64,000 nucleotides of DNA from Chlamydiota bacterium (GTDB lineage Bacteria > Auribacterota > Tritonobacteria > UBA1439), in the NCBI GenBank assembly GCA_012729785.1, contig JAAYCL010000008.1, positions 1 through 64,000 on the forward strand. The letters run 5' to 3'. The notes under the pieces are model-generated. The model saw only the letters and a list, made by a program, of their open reading frames with translations. It was not told where the DNA came from and searched no databases. Each line of letters starts with the position of its first letter. The first letter of the stretch is position 1. Positions 53,617-63,031 of this stretch are shown one piece after another. A program made the position numbers and the translations under genes.

Positions 53617-53739
53617 TGCATCCCCCTGTGTGATGCCCCGCCGCGGAGTCCGCGGGGAGACGACCCCGCCGGAGGGCCTCTCCCCTCCCCCTCCGTTTCG
53701 TTCCGTGCCCCCCCGGGGTGAAACAACCGGCTCTTCGCG

Positions 53740-54108
53740 CTAGTCGTCGAAGATGCGGTCGAACGCCTCCTTGAAGTCGTAGCCGCCCCGGAAATCGTCG
53801 AGGTTGTCCTGTTCGGTCTTGTTGAGGAGGCCGCCGTTGACGAGGTTGAACACCGCCTCGCCGATATCCTCGCACCGGCGCACCCCCCAATGCTCGAGAA
53901 CGGTCCTCGCCATCGGGCCGTAGCGCTCGATCGCGTGCCGGCGCGCCCCCTCGAGCAGCTCCCGCCCGCTCACGTGCCTCCTCTCGCCGAGCATCCGGTA
54001 CGTGTAGTCGAGCGCCTCCATCACGAACTGGTAGGCGTCGAAGGCGTACCGGTCGTCGCGCCTGACGATCTCCCGCACCAGCTGTTCCGCCGTCTTCTTC
54101 CTGCCCAT
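53740..54108 (-). CDS. Minf_1886 family (Plancto_Ver type) protein
   Basis: 122 aa from ATG 54108. DDRYAFDAYQFVMEALDYTYRMLGERRHVSGRELLEGARRHAIERYGPMARTVLEHWGV and the following VFNLVNGGLLNKTEQDNLDDFRGGYDF are typical of this family, common in Planctomycetes and Verrucomicrobia, so it is useful for placing the organism. Function unknown. Confidence 0.85.
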   Translation of the reverse strand: MGRKKTAEQLVREIVRRDDRYAFDAYQFVMEALDYTYRMLGERRHVSGRELLEGARRHAIERYGPMARTVLEHWGVRRCEDIGEAVFNLVNGGLLNKTEQDNLDDFRGGYDFKEAFDRIFDD

Positions 54109-54184
54109 CCGTCTCGATCCCCTCCCGCATTGCGACACGCCGCCGCACACCCCGCGCTGGTGCGCGCCGTCCCGGGCGACGGGG

Positions 54185-54709
54185 TCAGCGGCTCTCCGGC
54201 AACACCGCCTCGTAGGCGATGCGGTACCGCTCCCGGTCGGCGCCCCGGAGCGAATCGTGGTTGGCCTTCTTGAGCGCGCTGTAGGTCGAACTGGCGTAGA
54301 GGACGAGCTGCGCCACGTGGTCCAGTATCTCCTGTTCCATGCTCCGGCTTCGCTCCTCGAACGTCACGAGGATCGCGGCGCCGCCGCCGAGGAGCCGCTT
54401 GAGGAAGCCCTTCTCCTCCCTGAGGAGGGCCTCGTGCTCCAGCATCACCAGCGCCGCCCTCACCCCGTCGCAGACCAGGAGAAGGTACTTCAGGAATATC
54501 CGCTCGTCGCGCCAGCCGCGGCTCCCCCGGAGGGCGCACGTCGCCTCCCGGATCGCCTCGGCGATATGGTGGAGGATCCCCTCGAGGCGTCTGCGTCTCT
54601 TCACCAGCGGGGTCTCCTCGAAACGCTGCTCGAGGAGCCGGATGCAGCACCGGTAGTGGGCGTCGCGCCGCGCCAGATGCACCGCCCTGTTTATCGCGAT
54701 GTTGACCAT
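54185..54709 (-). CDS. Helical protein, unknown
   Basis: 174 aa, alpha-helical with many Arg and Leu (AIREATCALRGSRGWRDERIFLKYLLLVCDGVRAALVML). No membrane helix or motif. First gene of the run ending at the TPR gene at 48.6 kb; a decayed moaC lies just upstream. Confidence 0.55.
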   Translation of the reverse strand: MVNIAINRAVHLARRDAHYRCCIRLLEQRFEETPLVKRRRRLEGILHHIAEAIREATCALRGSRGWRDERIFLKYLLLVCDGVRAALVMLEHEALLREEKGFLKRLLGGGAAILVTFEERSRSMEQEILDHVAQLVLYASSTYSALKKANHDSLRGADRERYRIAYEAVLPESR

Positions 54710-54844
54710 AGCTTTCGACGAACAATGTCGGACGGGAGAAGGCGCCGGGGCCTTGTGAACGCCCCGCGGTCGTCTCGTCGCATGGCCCCCGTCGTTCCGT
54801 TCCGCGCCCCGTCGCCCCGATCGCCTCCCGGGCGCCTCTCTGCC

Positions 54845-55110
54845 CCGCCGCGGGGAGATGTCGACCGCGGCGTGCGCGATCGCGAAGGGAGGCGGAGGGG
54901 GATCGGCTGGTTCAGGCGCACGGCGGCGGGGATGCCGGCGATGCGCGCCGCGTCGAAGACGTCGCCCGCGGGGCCGCGGCCGCGCGCGGCGGGGGAGAGG
55001 GTCGCGGCCGCGCCGCGGGCGACCGTCTCCCGGCCCGCATCCGGCGTGCCGCCCATGCCGATCATCGGGGCCCGCCCGTCGCAGCCCAGGTGGCTGAGCG
55101 TCCGGCCCAT
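54845..55110 (-). pseudogene. moaC: Decayed moaC (molybdenum cofactor biosynthesis)
   Basis: MGRTLSHLGCDGRAPMIGMG, ETVARGAAATLSP, GDVFDAARIAGIPAAVRLNQPIPL aligns with MoaC (LTHINAAGEAHMVDV, GDVFATARIAGIQAAKRT, LIPL). After IPL the frame shifts: the continuation PPPFAIAHAAVDISPRRG (MoaC: CHPLMLSKVEVNL) is in another frame. The loop before GDVF is shortened, the HHK lysine is gone and the second half of MoaC is missing. About 90 of the usual 160 codons remain. Confidence 0.78.
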
Positions 55111-55130
55111 ATCCTTCCCCCCGTGGCGAA

Positions 55131-55156
55131 GCGCCCGCACGAACGTCGGCGGGCGC
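55131..55156 (-). terminator. GC hairpin after rplQ
   Basis: GCGCCCGC (55131-55138) and GCGGGCGC (55149-55156) can pair over a 10-nt loop just beyond the rplQ stop. There is no T tract, so if it terminates the ribosomal operon, it may be weak or Rho-assisted. Confidence 0.4.
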
Positions 55157-55162
55157 GGGGGA

Positions 55163-55582
55163 TCACGCCCTGGCCTTCCTCTTCTTCTCTTCTTCCTTCT
55201 TCGCCTTCTTGACCTTCACCGGGCGCGTGGTGTCCACGAGCTCGCAGACCGCCATCGGGGCGCCGTCGCCGCGCCGGTACCCGGTCTTGATCACCCGGGT
55301 GTACCCGCCGGCGCGCGCGGCGTAGCGCGGCCCGAGCTCCTTGAACAGCTTCGCCGCCGCCGGCCCGTCGCCGAGGATGCGCATCGCCAAGCGCCGGCTG
55401 TGAAGGTCGCCGCGCTTCCCGAGCGTCACCATCCGCTCGGCGAGCCGGCAGACCGCCTTCGCCTTCCCCTCGGTCGTCTGGATCCGCTCGACCGTGAGGA
55501 GACTGCAGACCGCGTTCGAGAGCATCGCCCGCAGGTGGGCCGGCTTCCGGTTGAGTTTCAGCGTCCGCTTCCTGTGCCTCAT
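55163..55582 (-). CDS. rplQ: 50S ribosomal protein L17
   Basis: 139 aa. MRHRKRTLKLNRKPAHLRAMLSNAVCSLL is the L17 N-terminus. Lys/Glu/Arg-rich tail. Last gene of the alpha operon, after rpoA. Confidence 0.96.
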   Translation of the reverse strand: MRHRKRTLKLNRKPAHLRAMLSNAVCSLLTVERIQTTEGKAKAVCRLAERMVTLGKRGDLHSRRLAMRILGDGPAAAKLFKELGPRYAARAGGYTRVIKTGYRRGDGAPMAVCELVDTTRPVKVKKAKKEEEKKRKARA

Positions 55583-55615
55583 CGTCGATATCCCATCCCC
55601 TCTCCCGGCGCCGCC

Positions 55616-56614
55616 CTATTCCGGCAGCTCCTTTTTCGCCGCAAAATCCATCCCGAGGGACAACCCCATCTCGCCGAGCTTGTTCTTGATCTCGGCGAGC
55701 GATTTCTTCCCGAAGTTCCTGTACTTCAGCATCTCCGCCTCGCTCTTCTGCGTCAGATCCCGGATCGTCTTGATCCCGGCGGCGTTGATGCAGTTGGCGG
55801 CGCGGACGGAGAGCTCGATCTCGGTGATGGGGGTGTTCAGCTTGCGATCGAGCTCAAACTCCTCGACCCTCTCCTTCTGCTGCTGCTCCTCGTCCTCCAT
55901 CCGGACCGGATGCGCGGTGTAGTCCACGAACACCGTGAGGTGCTCCCGCAAGATCGAGGCGGCGTGGATCAGGGCATCCACCGGCTTGACCCTGCCGTCG
56001 GTCCAGATCTCCAGGATCAGCTTGTCGTAGTCGGTGATCCGGCCCACGCGCGTATCCTCGACATGGTAGGCGACCCGCGTCACCGGGGTGAAGATCGAGT
56101 CGATGGGGATGATCCCGATCGGCTGCCCCTCCCGCTTGTTCCCCTCCGCCGGGCGGTAGCCCCTCCCGATCTCGACCGTCAGCTCGGCCCCGAAGGAGAG
56201 CTTCTTGTTCAGGGTGGCGATATGGTGGGACGGGTTCACGACCTCGACGGTCCCGTCGGTGACGATGTCCCCCGCCGTGATCTCGCCCATCTTCTCGGTT
56301 TTGATCCCGATCGTCTTGGGCTCGCGGCTGTGGGAGACGAGGAGCACCTTCTTCAGGTTGAGGACGATCTCGGTGACGTCCTCGACGACGCCCTCGATCG
56401 TGTCGAACTCGTGGAGCACCCCGGCGATCTTCACGGTGGTGATCGCGGTGCCCTCGATCGAGGAGAGGAGGACCCTGCGCAGGGCGTTGCCCATCGTGTG
56501 CCCGTAGCCGCGCTCGAACGGTTCAGCGATGAACCTCGCGTAGGTGTCCTGCTCGGTCTCCGGATCCACGGACAACCGCTTGGGCATCTCGAACTTCGCC
56601 ATTCGTATAACCAT
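55616..56614 (-). CDS. rpoA: RNA polymerase alpha subunit
   Basis: 332 aa. N-terminal dimerisation domain (ERGYGHTMGNALRRVLLSSIEG) and C-terminal DNA-binding domain (CINAAGIKTIRDLTQKSEAEMLKYRNFGKKSLAEIKNKL). First ATG 56614 has GGAGAGGG upstream; 56602 lacks an RBS. Confidence 0.97.
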   Translation of the reverse strand: MVIRMAKFEMPKRLSVDPETEQDTYARFIAEPFERGYGHTMGNALRRVLLSSIEGTAITTVKIAGVLHEFDTIEGVVEDVTEIVLNLKKVLLVSHSREPKTIGIKTEKMGEITAGDIVTDGTVEVVNPSHHIATLNKKLSFGAELTVEIGRGYRPAEGNKREGQPIGIIPIDSIFTPVTRVAYHVEDTRVGRITDYDKLILEIWTDGRVKPVDALIHAASILREHLTVFVDYTAHPVRMEDEEQQQKERVEEFELDRKLNTPITEIELSVRAANCINAAGIKTIRDLTQKSEAEMLKYRNFGKKSLAEIKNKLGEMGLSLGMDFAAKKELPE

Positions 56615-56644
56615 ATCAGCACCCTCTCCTTGTCTTCCGCCCGA

Positions 56645-57271
56645 TCACTTCGAGTAGAGCTCCACCACTAGCTGCACGTTCACCGGTACCGCGATATCCG
56701 ACCTCTCGGGCAGGCGGACCATCGAACCTTTCATCGCCTCTCGGTCCATCGACAGCCAGGCCGGGACCTCGCGCTTCGCGGTGGCGTCGAGGTTCTTTTT
56801 CACCTCCGCCCGAACGCGCTCCCCGGGCTTCACCTCGACGGCCTGCCCGGCCCGGCACTGGTAGGAGGGGATGTTCACCGTGCGCCCGCCGACGCGGAAA
56901 TGCCCGTGACAGACCATCTGGCGCGCCTGGGCCCGCGACGGGGCGAACCCCATCCGGAAGACGACGTTGTCGAGCCGGGTCTCGAGGAGCTGGAGCAGCG
57001 TGTCGCCGGTGATCCCTTTGCGGCGCTGGGCCCTGTCGAACAGCACGCGGAACTGTTTCTCCAGCATCCCGTACATCCGGCGCAGCCGCTGCTTCTCCCG
57101 CAGCTGCTCGGCGTAGGCGGTGGTCTTGCGCTTCCGCGCCCCGTGGACCCCCGGCGCCGGGCGGCCGCGTTCGATCGGGCACTTGGCCATCTCGCACCGC
57201 GGCCCCTTCAGGAAGAGTTTCATCCCCTCCTGGCGGCAGAGCCGGCACACCGGACCTGTGTATCTTCCCAT
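56645..57271 (-). CDS. rpsD: 30S ribosomal protein S4, zinc-binding type
   Basis: 208 aa. [16 protein letters not shown] with C9, C12, C26 and C31 is the Cys4 form. S4 RNA-binding domain ([25 protein letters not shown]). Confidence 0.97.
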   Translation of the reverse strand: MGRYTGPVCRLCRQEGMKLFLKGPRCEMAKCPIERGRPAPGVHGARKRKTTAYAEQLREKQRLRRMYGMLEKQFRVLFDRAQRRKGITGDTLLQLLETRLDNVVFRMGFAPSRAQARQMVCHGHFRVGGRTVNIPSYQCRAGQAVEVKPGERVRAEVKKNLDATAKREVPAWLSMDREAMKGSMVRLPERSDIAVPVNVQLVVELYSK

Positions 57272-57346
57272 GGTATCCTCTTCCTCCTGCCCCTGCGTTC
57301 AGCACCCGCGCGGCCGCCGGGGCGTTCCGCCCCCGCGCGGCGTCCG

Positions 57347-57757
57347 TTACACCCTGCGGCGCTTCGGCGGCCTGCAGCCGTTGTGCGGGATCGGCGTGAC
57401 GTCCCGTATCGCGGTGATCTGGAGGCCCGCGGCCTGCAGCGCCCTGATCGCGGACTCGCGCCCCGCGCCGGGGCCCTTGACGTTGACCTCGATCTCGCGC
57501 ATCCCGTGCGCCACGGCGCGGCGGCCGCAGTTGGTGGCCACGACCGTGGCGGCGAACGCGGTGCTCTTGCGCGCCCCCTTGAACCCCGATGAGCCCGCGC
57601 TGGCCCAGACGACCACGTTCCCCCGGTTGTCGGCGATGCTCACGATCGTGTTGTTGAACGACGCCAGGACGTGGGCGACGCCCCGCGGAGCGCTGCGCCA
57701 CGCCTTGCGCTTCGTCGTCGCCGTCCTCGGCCCCCTCTGCTCCCGTTCCTGTGCCAT
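57347..57757 (-). CDS. rpsK: 30S ribosomal protein S11
   Basis: 136 aa. [35 protein letters not shown] and [18 protein letters not shown] are the S11 hallmarks. Confidence 0.97.
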   Translation of the reverse strand: MAQEREQRGPRTATTKRKAWRSAPRGVAHVLASFNNTIVSIADNRGNVVVWASAGSSGFKGARKSTAFAATVVATNCGRRAVAHGMREIEVNVKGPGAGRESAIRALQAAGLQITAIRDVTPIPHNGCRPPKRRRV

Positions 57758-57790
57758 GCTCTCCCTTTCTCCCGTTCCCGGCCGCGCCGC

Positions 57791-58189
57791 CTACGCGATC
57801 TGGCCCTGCTTCTTCATCGACGCCTTGCGCTTCACGCCGACGGTCTTCCGCGGCCCCTTCCGGGTGCGGGCGTTCGTGCTGGTCCGCTGGCCGCGGACCG
57901 GCAGCCCGCGGCGGTGCCGCATCCCCCGGTAGCTGCCGATGCTCATCAACCGCTTGATATTGCCCGCCACCTCCCGCCGCAGGTCGCCCTCGACCCGGCA
58001 GGTGTTCTGGATCACGGAGGCGATCTTCGCCACCTCCTCCTCGGTGAGGTCTTTAGCCCTCGTGTCGGGATTCACCCCGGCCGCGGCGAGGATCCTCGAC
58101 GCCTTCGCCGGCCCGACGCCGTAGATGTAGGTGAGGGCCGTCTCGACCCGCTTCTCTTTCGGTATGTCGACCCCTACGATGCGCGGCAT
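57791..58189 (-). CDS. rpsM: 30S ribosomal protein S13
   Basis: 132 aa. [54 protein letters not shown] 58189 is the family start; upstream in-frame sequence is not ribosomal. Confidence 0.97.
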   Translation of the reverse strand: MPRIVGVDIPKEKRVETALTYIYGVGPAKASRILAAAGVNPDTRAKDLTEEEVAKIASVIQNTCRVEGDLRREVAGNIKRLMSIGSYRGMRHRRGLPVRGQRTSTNARTRKGPRKTVGVKRKASMKKQGQIA

Positions 58190-58278
58190 AGCGCTGCTCC
58201 TTGTTCGTTGTTCAGGACACTCCCGATCGCCGTCTCCCATCCGGCCGGATGCTGGAAACGGGAACCCCTACGCGGTCT

Positions 58279-58392
58279 TCACCCCTGCTTCTGCTTGTGC
58301 CGCGGGTTGGAGCAGAGCACCCGCACCACCCCCTTGCGGCGGACGATCTTGCACTTCTCGCAGATCCTGCGCACCGACGCTTTGACCTTCAT
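58279..58392 (-). CDS. rpmJ: 50S ribosomal protein L36
   Basis: 37 aa. [21 protein letters not shown], then [15 protein letters not shown]; the Cys3-His zinc set (C11, C14, C27, H32) is intact, so it is the zinc-type L36. Confidence 0.96.
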   Translation of the reverse strand: MKVKASVRRICEKCKIVRRKGVVRVLCSNPRHKQKQG

Positions 58393-58441
58393 GGCATCCC
58401 TTCGGGGCCCCCGCGCATCGCGTATCCCGCGCGGGCCGCCC

Positions 58442-58663
58442 TCACTTGACGCGGTAGACGATCCGTGCCTTCGCCAGGTCGTACGGGGACATCTCGAGCA
58501 GCACCTTGTCCCCCGGGAGGATCCTGATGAAGTGCATCCGCATCCTGCCCGAGATATGGGCAAGGACGCGGTGCCCGTTCTGGAGGTCCACCCGGAACAT
58601 CGTGTTCGGGAGCACCTCCGCGACGACCCCCTCGACCCTTATCGCTTCTTCCCTTTTGGGCAT
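58442..58663 (-). CDS. infA: Translation initiation factor IF-1
   Basis: 73 aa. S1-like OB fold: [52 protein letters not shown]. The gene's 5' end overlaps map by 25 nt. Confidence 0.96.
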   Translation of the reverse strand: MPKREEAIRVEGVVAEVLPNTMFRVDLQNGHRVLAHISGRMRMHFIRILPGDKVLLEMSPYDLAKARIVYRVK

Positions 58664-59400
58664 GTGAGCACCTCTGGACCGTTCTCCGTGATCGCGATCG
58701 TGTCCTCGTAGTGCGCCGAGGGCCTTCGGTCCCGCGTTACGACGGTCCATCCGTCCGACAGGACCCGCACCGCGTGCGAGCCCGCGTTGATCATCGCCTC
58801 GACCGCAAACGTCATCCCCGGCTTGAGCCTCGGCCCGGTGCGGGGCTTCCCGTAGTTCGGAATCTGCGGATCCTCGTGGAGCCGCGCGCCGATCCCGTGC
58901 CCGACGTAGTCCCGCACCACCGAGAAGCCGCCCGTCTCGGCGCGGCGCTCGATCGCGTGCGAGAGATCGAAGAGCCACCCGCCCGCCACCGCCTGGCGCA
59001 CCGCGTCGTCGACCGCGAGCCGCGCCGCCTCCGCCAGACGTGCCTTTTCCGAATCCACCGCGCCCACCGCGAAGGTGCGCGCCATGTCGCCGAAGTAGCC
59101 GCCGTGCTCGACGCCCGCGTCGATGCTCACCAGGTCGCCCGTGCGCAGCTCGCGGCGCCCCGGGATCCCGTGGACGACCTCCTCGTTCACCGACACGCAG
59201 ATGGTCGCGGGGTACCCCCGGTACCCTTTGAACGCCGGGCGCGCCCCGCGCTCCCTGATGAACCGCGCGGCCGCCGCGTCCAGATCCCTCGTCGCCACAC
59301 CGGGCTCGATCATCGCCCCGAGCGCCTCCATCAGGGACGCGGTGATCTCGCACGCAACGCGCATCTTCTCGAGTTCGCCCGGGGACTTGATATTGATCAT
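58639..59400 (-). CDS. map: Methionine aminopeptidase, type I
   Basis: 253 aa. Removes N-terminal Met. Metal ligands in [19 protein letters not shown] (D, D), [17 protein letters not shown] (H), FAVEAMI (E) and a distal E in [12 protein letters not shown] are in place. ATG 59400 overlaps the adk stop (ATGA). Confidence 0.96.
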   Translation of the reverse strand: MINIKSPGELEKMRVACEITASLMEALGAMIEPGVATRDLDAAAARFIRERGARPAFKGYRGYPATICVSVNEEVVHGIPGRRELRTGDLVSIDAGVEHGGYFGDMARTFAVGAVDSEKARLAEAARLAVDDAVRQAVAGGWLFDLSHAIERRAETGGFSVVRDYVGHGIGARLHEDPQIPNYGKPRTGPRLKPGMTFAVEAMINAGSHAVRVLSDGWTVVTRDRRPSAHYEDTIAITENGPEVLTCPKGKKR

Positions 59401-60050
59401 TCCCTGCCCAGCACCCGCATGATCTGGATGAACGTCCCCTGCACCGGCGCGTCGCTGTTCACCGTCGCGAGCAGATTGCGCGCCTCGTAGTAGCCGATCA
59501 GAGGGGCGGTCTGCGCCTCGTAGACCCTGAGCCGGTTGAGGATCGTCTCCTCGCTGTCGTCCGCCCTCGCGGCGAGCGGTCCGCCGCACGCGTCGCAGAC
59601 CCCCTCGACCTTCGGCGGCACGTTGACCAGGTGGAAGCTCGCGCCGCAGGATCTGCAGACCCTGCGCCCGCCCAGGCGCTGCAGGATCACGTCCTGGTGG
59701 GTCTTCATGTAGAAGACCTTGTCGAGGTTCTGCCCGAGCTCCGCGAGAAGGGCGTCGAGCCCCTCCGCCTGGGGGAGCGTGCGGGGGAACCCGTCGAGGA
59801 GGAAGCCGCGGCGGCGGCAATCCTGCTTCGAGAGGCGCTCCCGCACGAGGCCGACGGTGATCTCGTCCGGCACCAGGTCTCCCTTCCCCCAGTAGCGGTC
59901 GTGCGCCGCCGTGCCGAGCTCCGTTCCCGCCTTGTACGCCTCGCGAAACATATCCCCGGTCGAGATGTGCGGGATCTTGAACTCCTCGCAGAGCACCTTC
60001 GCCTGCGATCCTTTGCCCGCTCCCGGGGGGCCCAGTAGTATGAGTCTCAT
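59397..60050 (-). CDS. adk: Adenylate kinase, zinc-lid type
   Basis: 217 aa. P-loop GPPGAGKG (residues 7-14); LID has zinc cysteines C132, C135, C152, C155. ATG 60050 is the family start, with a weak RBS. Confidence 0.96.
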   Translation of the reverse strand: MRLILLGPPGAGKGSQAKVLCEEFKIPHISTGDMFREAYKAGTELGTAAHDRYWGKGDLVPDEITVGLVRERLSKQDCRRRGFLLDGFPRTLPQAEGLDALLAELGQNLDKVFYMKTHQDVILQRLGGRRVCRSCGASFHLVNVPPKVEGVCDACGGPLAARADDSEETILNRLRVYEAQTAPLIGYYEARNLLATVNSDAPVQGTFIQIMRVLGRE

Positions 60051-60072
60051 TGCATTGATCCCGTATGTCCGC

Positions 60073-60130
60073 TCTCGGATCCCAGATTTCAGATCCCGGA
60101 TCTGAAAGTTCAGATCCGAGACCCCGGATC
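60073..60130. repeat. Overlapping perfect palindromes in the secY-adk gap
   Basis: CGGATCTGAA/TTCAGATCCG (hairpin with 2-nt loop) and TTTCAGATCC/GGATCTGAAA share bases and cannot form together. The gap also repeats GATCCCGGATC and GGATCCCG. No T tract follows. Confidence 0.7.
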
Positions 60131-60183
60131 CCGCCGCCGTATGTGCGCGCCGCCCGTTCAAATGGCGGGGCGAACCCGCCCCG

Positions 60184-61518
60184 TCACCGCCCGCGGATGC
60201 GTCCCTTCCGCATGAACCCCTCGTAGTGGCGCATCACGAGGTGCGACTCCACCTGCCGCATCGTGTCCAGCATCACGCCCACGATGATCAAAAGCCCGGT
60301 TCCGCCGAAGAACTGCGAGATCGTGTAGCTCACGTTCATATAGCCCGCGATGAAGCTCGGGAAGACCGCGATCGCCGCGAGGAAGAACGCGCCGGGGAGC
60401 GTGATGCGGTTCATGACCCGTTCGAAGAACTCCGCGGTGGGCTTGCCGGGCCGGATGCCGGGAACGAACGCCCCGCTCTTCTTCATGTTGTCGGCGAGAT
60501 CGATCGGGTTGAAGGTGATGGCGGTGTAGAAGTAGCAGAAGAAGATGATCAACACGACCTCCAGGAGCGTGTACAGGAGCGCCCCGGGACGCAGCGCCCC
60601 CATCGCCTCCCTGAGCCAGTCGGTCTGGACGAAGCTCCCGATCGTGGCCGGGAAGAGCAGGATCGAGGAGGCGAAGATGATCGGGATGACCCCCGCCTGG
60701 TTGACGCGCAGCGGGATATAGGTGCTCTGGGCGCTGTAGATCTTCCTACCGCGTATCTGCTTGGGGCGCTGTATGGGGATGCGGCGCTGCCCCTCCGTGA
60801 CCAGCACCACGCCCGCGACGACGAGCGCGGCGAGCAGCGCCATCCCCGCGACCGCGAACGGGCGGATCGTACCGGTCCGCACCAGCTCGTAGACCTCGTA
60901 GACGGCGCTGGGCATCCGGGAGATGATCCCGGCGGTGATGATCAGCGAGATGCCGTTCCCGATGCCGTTCTCGGTGATCTGCTCCCCGAGCCACATGATG
61001 AAGATGGTGCCGGCGGTGATGGTGATCATGATCATCAGACGCGTCGCCCATCCCGGGTTCGGGATGATGAGCCGCCCGCCGAAGCTGGCCGGGTTCTCCA
61101 GGAAACGGCTGATCATCGCCGACTGGAAGAGGCAGAGGAACACCGTCCCGTAGCGCGTGTACTGGTTGATCTTGCGCCGCCCCGCCTCCCCCTCCTTGGC
61201 GAGCCGCTCGAGGGAGGGGACGACCGCGGTGAGCAGCTGGAGGATGATCGAGGCGCTGATGTACGGCATGATCCCGAGGGCGAAGATGGTGCAGTTCGAC
61301 AAGGCGCCGCCCGAGAACATGTTCATCATCCCGAACAGGTTGCCGCCGGTCCCCTGCGTCCGCTGGAGCTCGTCGAAGAAGAGGCCGAGGGCCTTGGCGT
61401 CGACGCCCGGCGTGGGGACCCAGGCGCCGAGCCGGTACACGATCAGCATGCCGAGCGTGAACAGTATCCGGCTTCGCAGTTCGCCGATCCTGAACATGTT
61501 CCTGAACGCCGCGATCAT
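60184..61518 (-). CDS. secY: Preprotein translocase subunit SecY
   Basis: 444 aa, ten membrane helices. Central channel of the Sec system. GIMPYISASIILQLLTAV, RRINQYTRYGT-like KINQYTRYGTVFL, SAQSTYIPLRVNQAGVIPIIFASSIL. ATG 61518 is 1 nt before the rplO stop region. Confidence 0.97.
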   Translation of the reverse strand: MIAAFRNMFRIGELRSRILFTLGMLIVYRLGAWVPTPGVDAKALGLFFDELQRTQGTGGNLFGMMNMFSGGALSNCTIFALGIMPYISASIILQLLTAVVPSLERLAKEGEAGRRKINQYTRYGTVFLCLFQSAMISRFLENPASFGGRLIIPNPGWATRLMIMITITAGTIFIMWLGEQITENGIGNGISLIITAGIISRMPSAVYEVYELVRTGTIRPFAVAGMALLAALVVAGVVLVTEGQRRIPIQRPKQIRGRKIYSAQSTYIPLRVNQAGVIPIIFASSILLFPATIGSFVQTDWLREAMGALRPGALLYTLLEVVLIIFFCYFYTAITFNPIDLADNMKKSGAFVPGIRPGKPTAEFFERVMNRITLPGAFFLAAIAVFPSFIAGYMNVSYTISQFFGGTGLLIIVGVMLDTMRQVESHLVMRHYEGFMRKGRIRGR

Positions 61519-61519
61519 C

Positions 61520-62014
61520 TCACTCCGCTCCCGGCGTCGGCGCCCCGGCCGCGGCCGGCGCCGCCTTCGGCGGCGCGGCGATCCGCGCCGTGCCCTTCGC
61601 CGCTTCGATCTTCTTCCGCGCGGAGACGCTGAACGCGTCCGCGACGACATCGAGGCGCTTCGTGAGCGCCCCCTCGCCGAGGATCTTCACGCCGTCGCAG
61701 GACCGCCGCACGATGCCCCGGGCGGAGAGGGCCTTGGCGTCCACCACGCTCCCCTCGTCGAAGACGTCCAGGCGCCCGACGTTGACCGTTTCGACGCGGG
61801 GCCGCCGCGGGGCGCGGAATCCGCGCTTGGGGATCCGGCGGATGAGCGGCATCTGGCCGCCCTCGAAGCCGGGCCTGATCTTCGCCCCCGACCGCGCCTT
61901 CTGCCCCTTGTGGCCGCGGCAGCTCGTCTTGCCGTGGCCGGAACCGGGCCCCCGGCCCCTGCGCTTGGCGCCGCGCCGCGCCCCCTCGTTGTTTTTCAGC
62001 TCGTGCAGTCTCAC
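61520..62014 (-). CDS. rplO: 50S ribosomal protein L15
   Basis: 164 aa. MRLHELKNNEGARRGAKRRGRGPGSGHGKTSCRGHKGQKARSG start; Ala/Pro-rich tail is longer than usual. Confidence 0.95.
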   Translation of the reverse strand: MRLHELKNNEGARRGAKRRGRGPGSGHGKTSCRGHKGQKARSGAKIRPGFEGGQMPLIRRIPKRGFRAPRRPRVETVNVGRLDVFDEGSVVDAKALSARGIVRRSCDGVKILGEGALTKRLDVVADAFSVSARKKIEAAKGTARIAAPPKAAPAAAGAPTPGAE

Positions 62015-62015
62015 C

Positions 62016-62537
62016 CTAGTCGAGCCCCCTTCCCGCCATCACCTGCGCGCGCGTCCGCAGCCCCTCGAGCGCGACGAACGTCGCCTTCACGACGTTGATC
62101 GGGTTCTTCGATTTCAGCGACTTCGCAAGGACGTCCTTCACCCCCGCGAGGTCGAGGACGATCCGCATGCCGCCGCCGGCGATGATGCCGGTGCCGGGGG
62201 CCGCGGGTTTCAGGAGCACGCGCGCCCCCCCGAAGACACCGATCGTCTCGTGGGGGATGGTGGCGCCGCGGCGCTGGACGTGCACGATCCTCCGCCGCGA
62301 GCCCTCGGAGCCTTTCTTGATCGCCTCGGCGATCTCGTTGGCCTTCCCGAAGCCGTAGCCGATGTTCCCTTCCCGGTCGCCGCATACGACGAGGGCGCTG
62401 AAGCTGAAGCGGCGCCCGCCCTTGACCACCTTGGCGCAGCGGTTGATGCTCACGACCTTTTCCTGTATCTCTCCGGGGGCCGCTTCGCGGTTCCTGTCGC
62501 GATCCCGGTTCCTGTCCCGATCCCGTCTCTCCGCCAC
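62016..62537 (-). CDS. rpsE: 30S ribosomal protein S5
   Basis: 173 aa. GTG 62537 with AAGGAGGAG upstream. N-terminal Arg/Asp repeat [14 protein letters not shown] is unusual; the core [24 protein letters not shown] is normal. Followed directly by rplO; rpmD is absent between them. Confidence 0.96.
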   Translation of the reverse strand: MAERRDRDRNRDRDRNREAAPGEIQEKVVSINRCAKVVKGGRRFSFSALVVCGDREGNIGYGFGKANEIAEAIKKGSEGSRRRIVHVQRRGATIPHETIGVFGGARVLLKPAAPGTGIIAGGGMRIVLDLAGVKDVLAKSLKSKNPINVVKATFVALEGLRTRAQVMAGRGLD

Positions 62538-62611
62538 CGACTCCTCCTTGCGGGCGCAACGCCGTCGCCGAGGCACCCGTCCCTGGTTCACGGCCGTTCC
62601 CGGCCGGCGCG

Positions 62612-62983
62612 TCAGAAGGTGAGCCCGCCCGCGCGCGCCCCGTCCGCCAGCGCCTTCACCCGCCCGTGATAGCAGTACCGGTTCCGGTCGAACACCACCG
62701 CGGCGACGCCCTTGGCCTTGGCCATCTCGGCGATGAGGGTTCCGACGATCCCCGCCGCCTCCTTGTTCCCCGTCTTCTTCGCCGTCCCCGCCGCCTTCTC
62801 CTTGAACGCGGCGGAGCGGGTCGACACCGCGGCGAGCGTCAGGCCCCGGTCGTCGTCGACGAGCTGCGCGTAGATATGCGCCGCGCTGCGGAACACGCTC
62901 AGGCGCGGCCTCGCGGCCGTGCCGTGGATGCGCTTCCTGACGCGCATCTTCCTCCTCCACCGTGCTGCGTCGCTTCTCTTCAT
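62612..62983 (-). CDS. rplR: 50S ribosomal protein L18
   Basis: 123 aa. [35 protein letters not shown] and the Arg-rich N-terminus are typical of L18. Confidence 0.96.
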   Translation of the reverse strand: MKRSDAARWRRKMRVRKRIHGTAARPRLSVFRSAAHIYAQLVDDDRGLTLAAVSTRSAAFKEKAAGTAKKTGNKEAAGIVGTLIAEMAKAKGVAAVVFDRNRYCYHGRVKALADGARAGGLTF

Positions 62984-63031
62984 CGTGTCGGGAACCTTAT
63001 GTTAGCGCGACGGTGCATCGCTGCGACCGCG

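Noticed and set aside
54710-55140. Intact 149-aa gene upstream of the helical protein
   Set aside because: The C-terminal half is off-frame, Arg/Pro-rich and overlaps the next gene; the N-terminal half is the moaC remnant.
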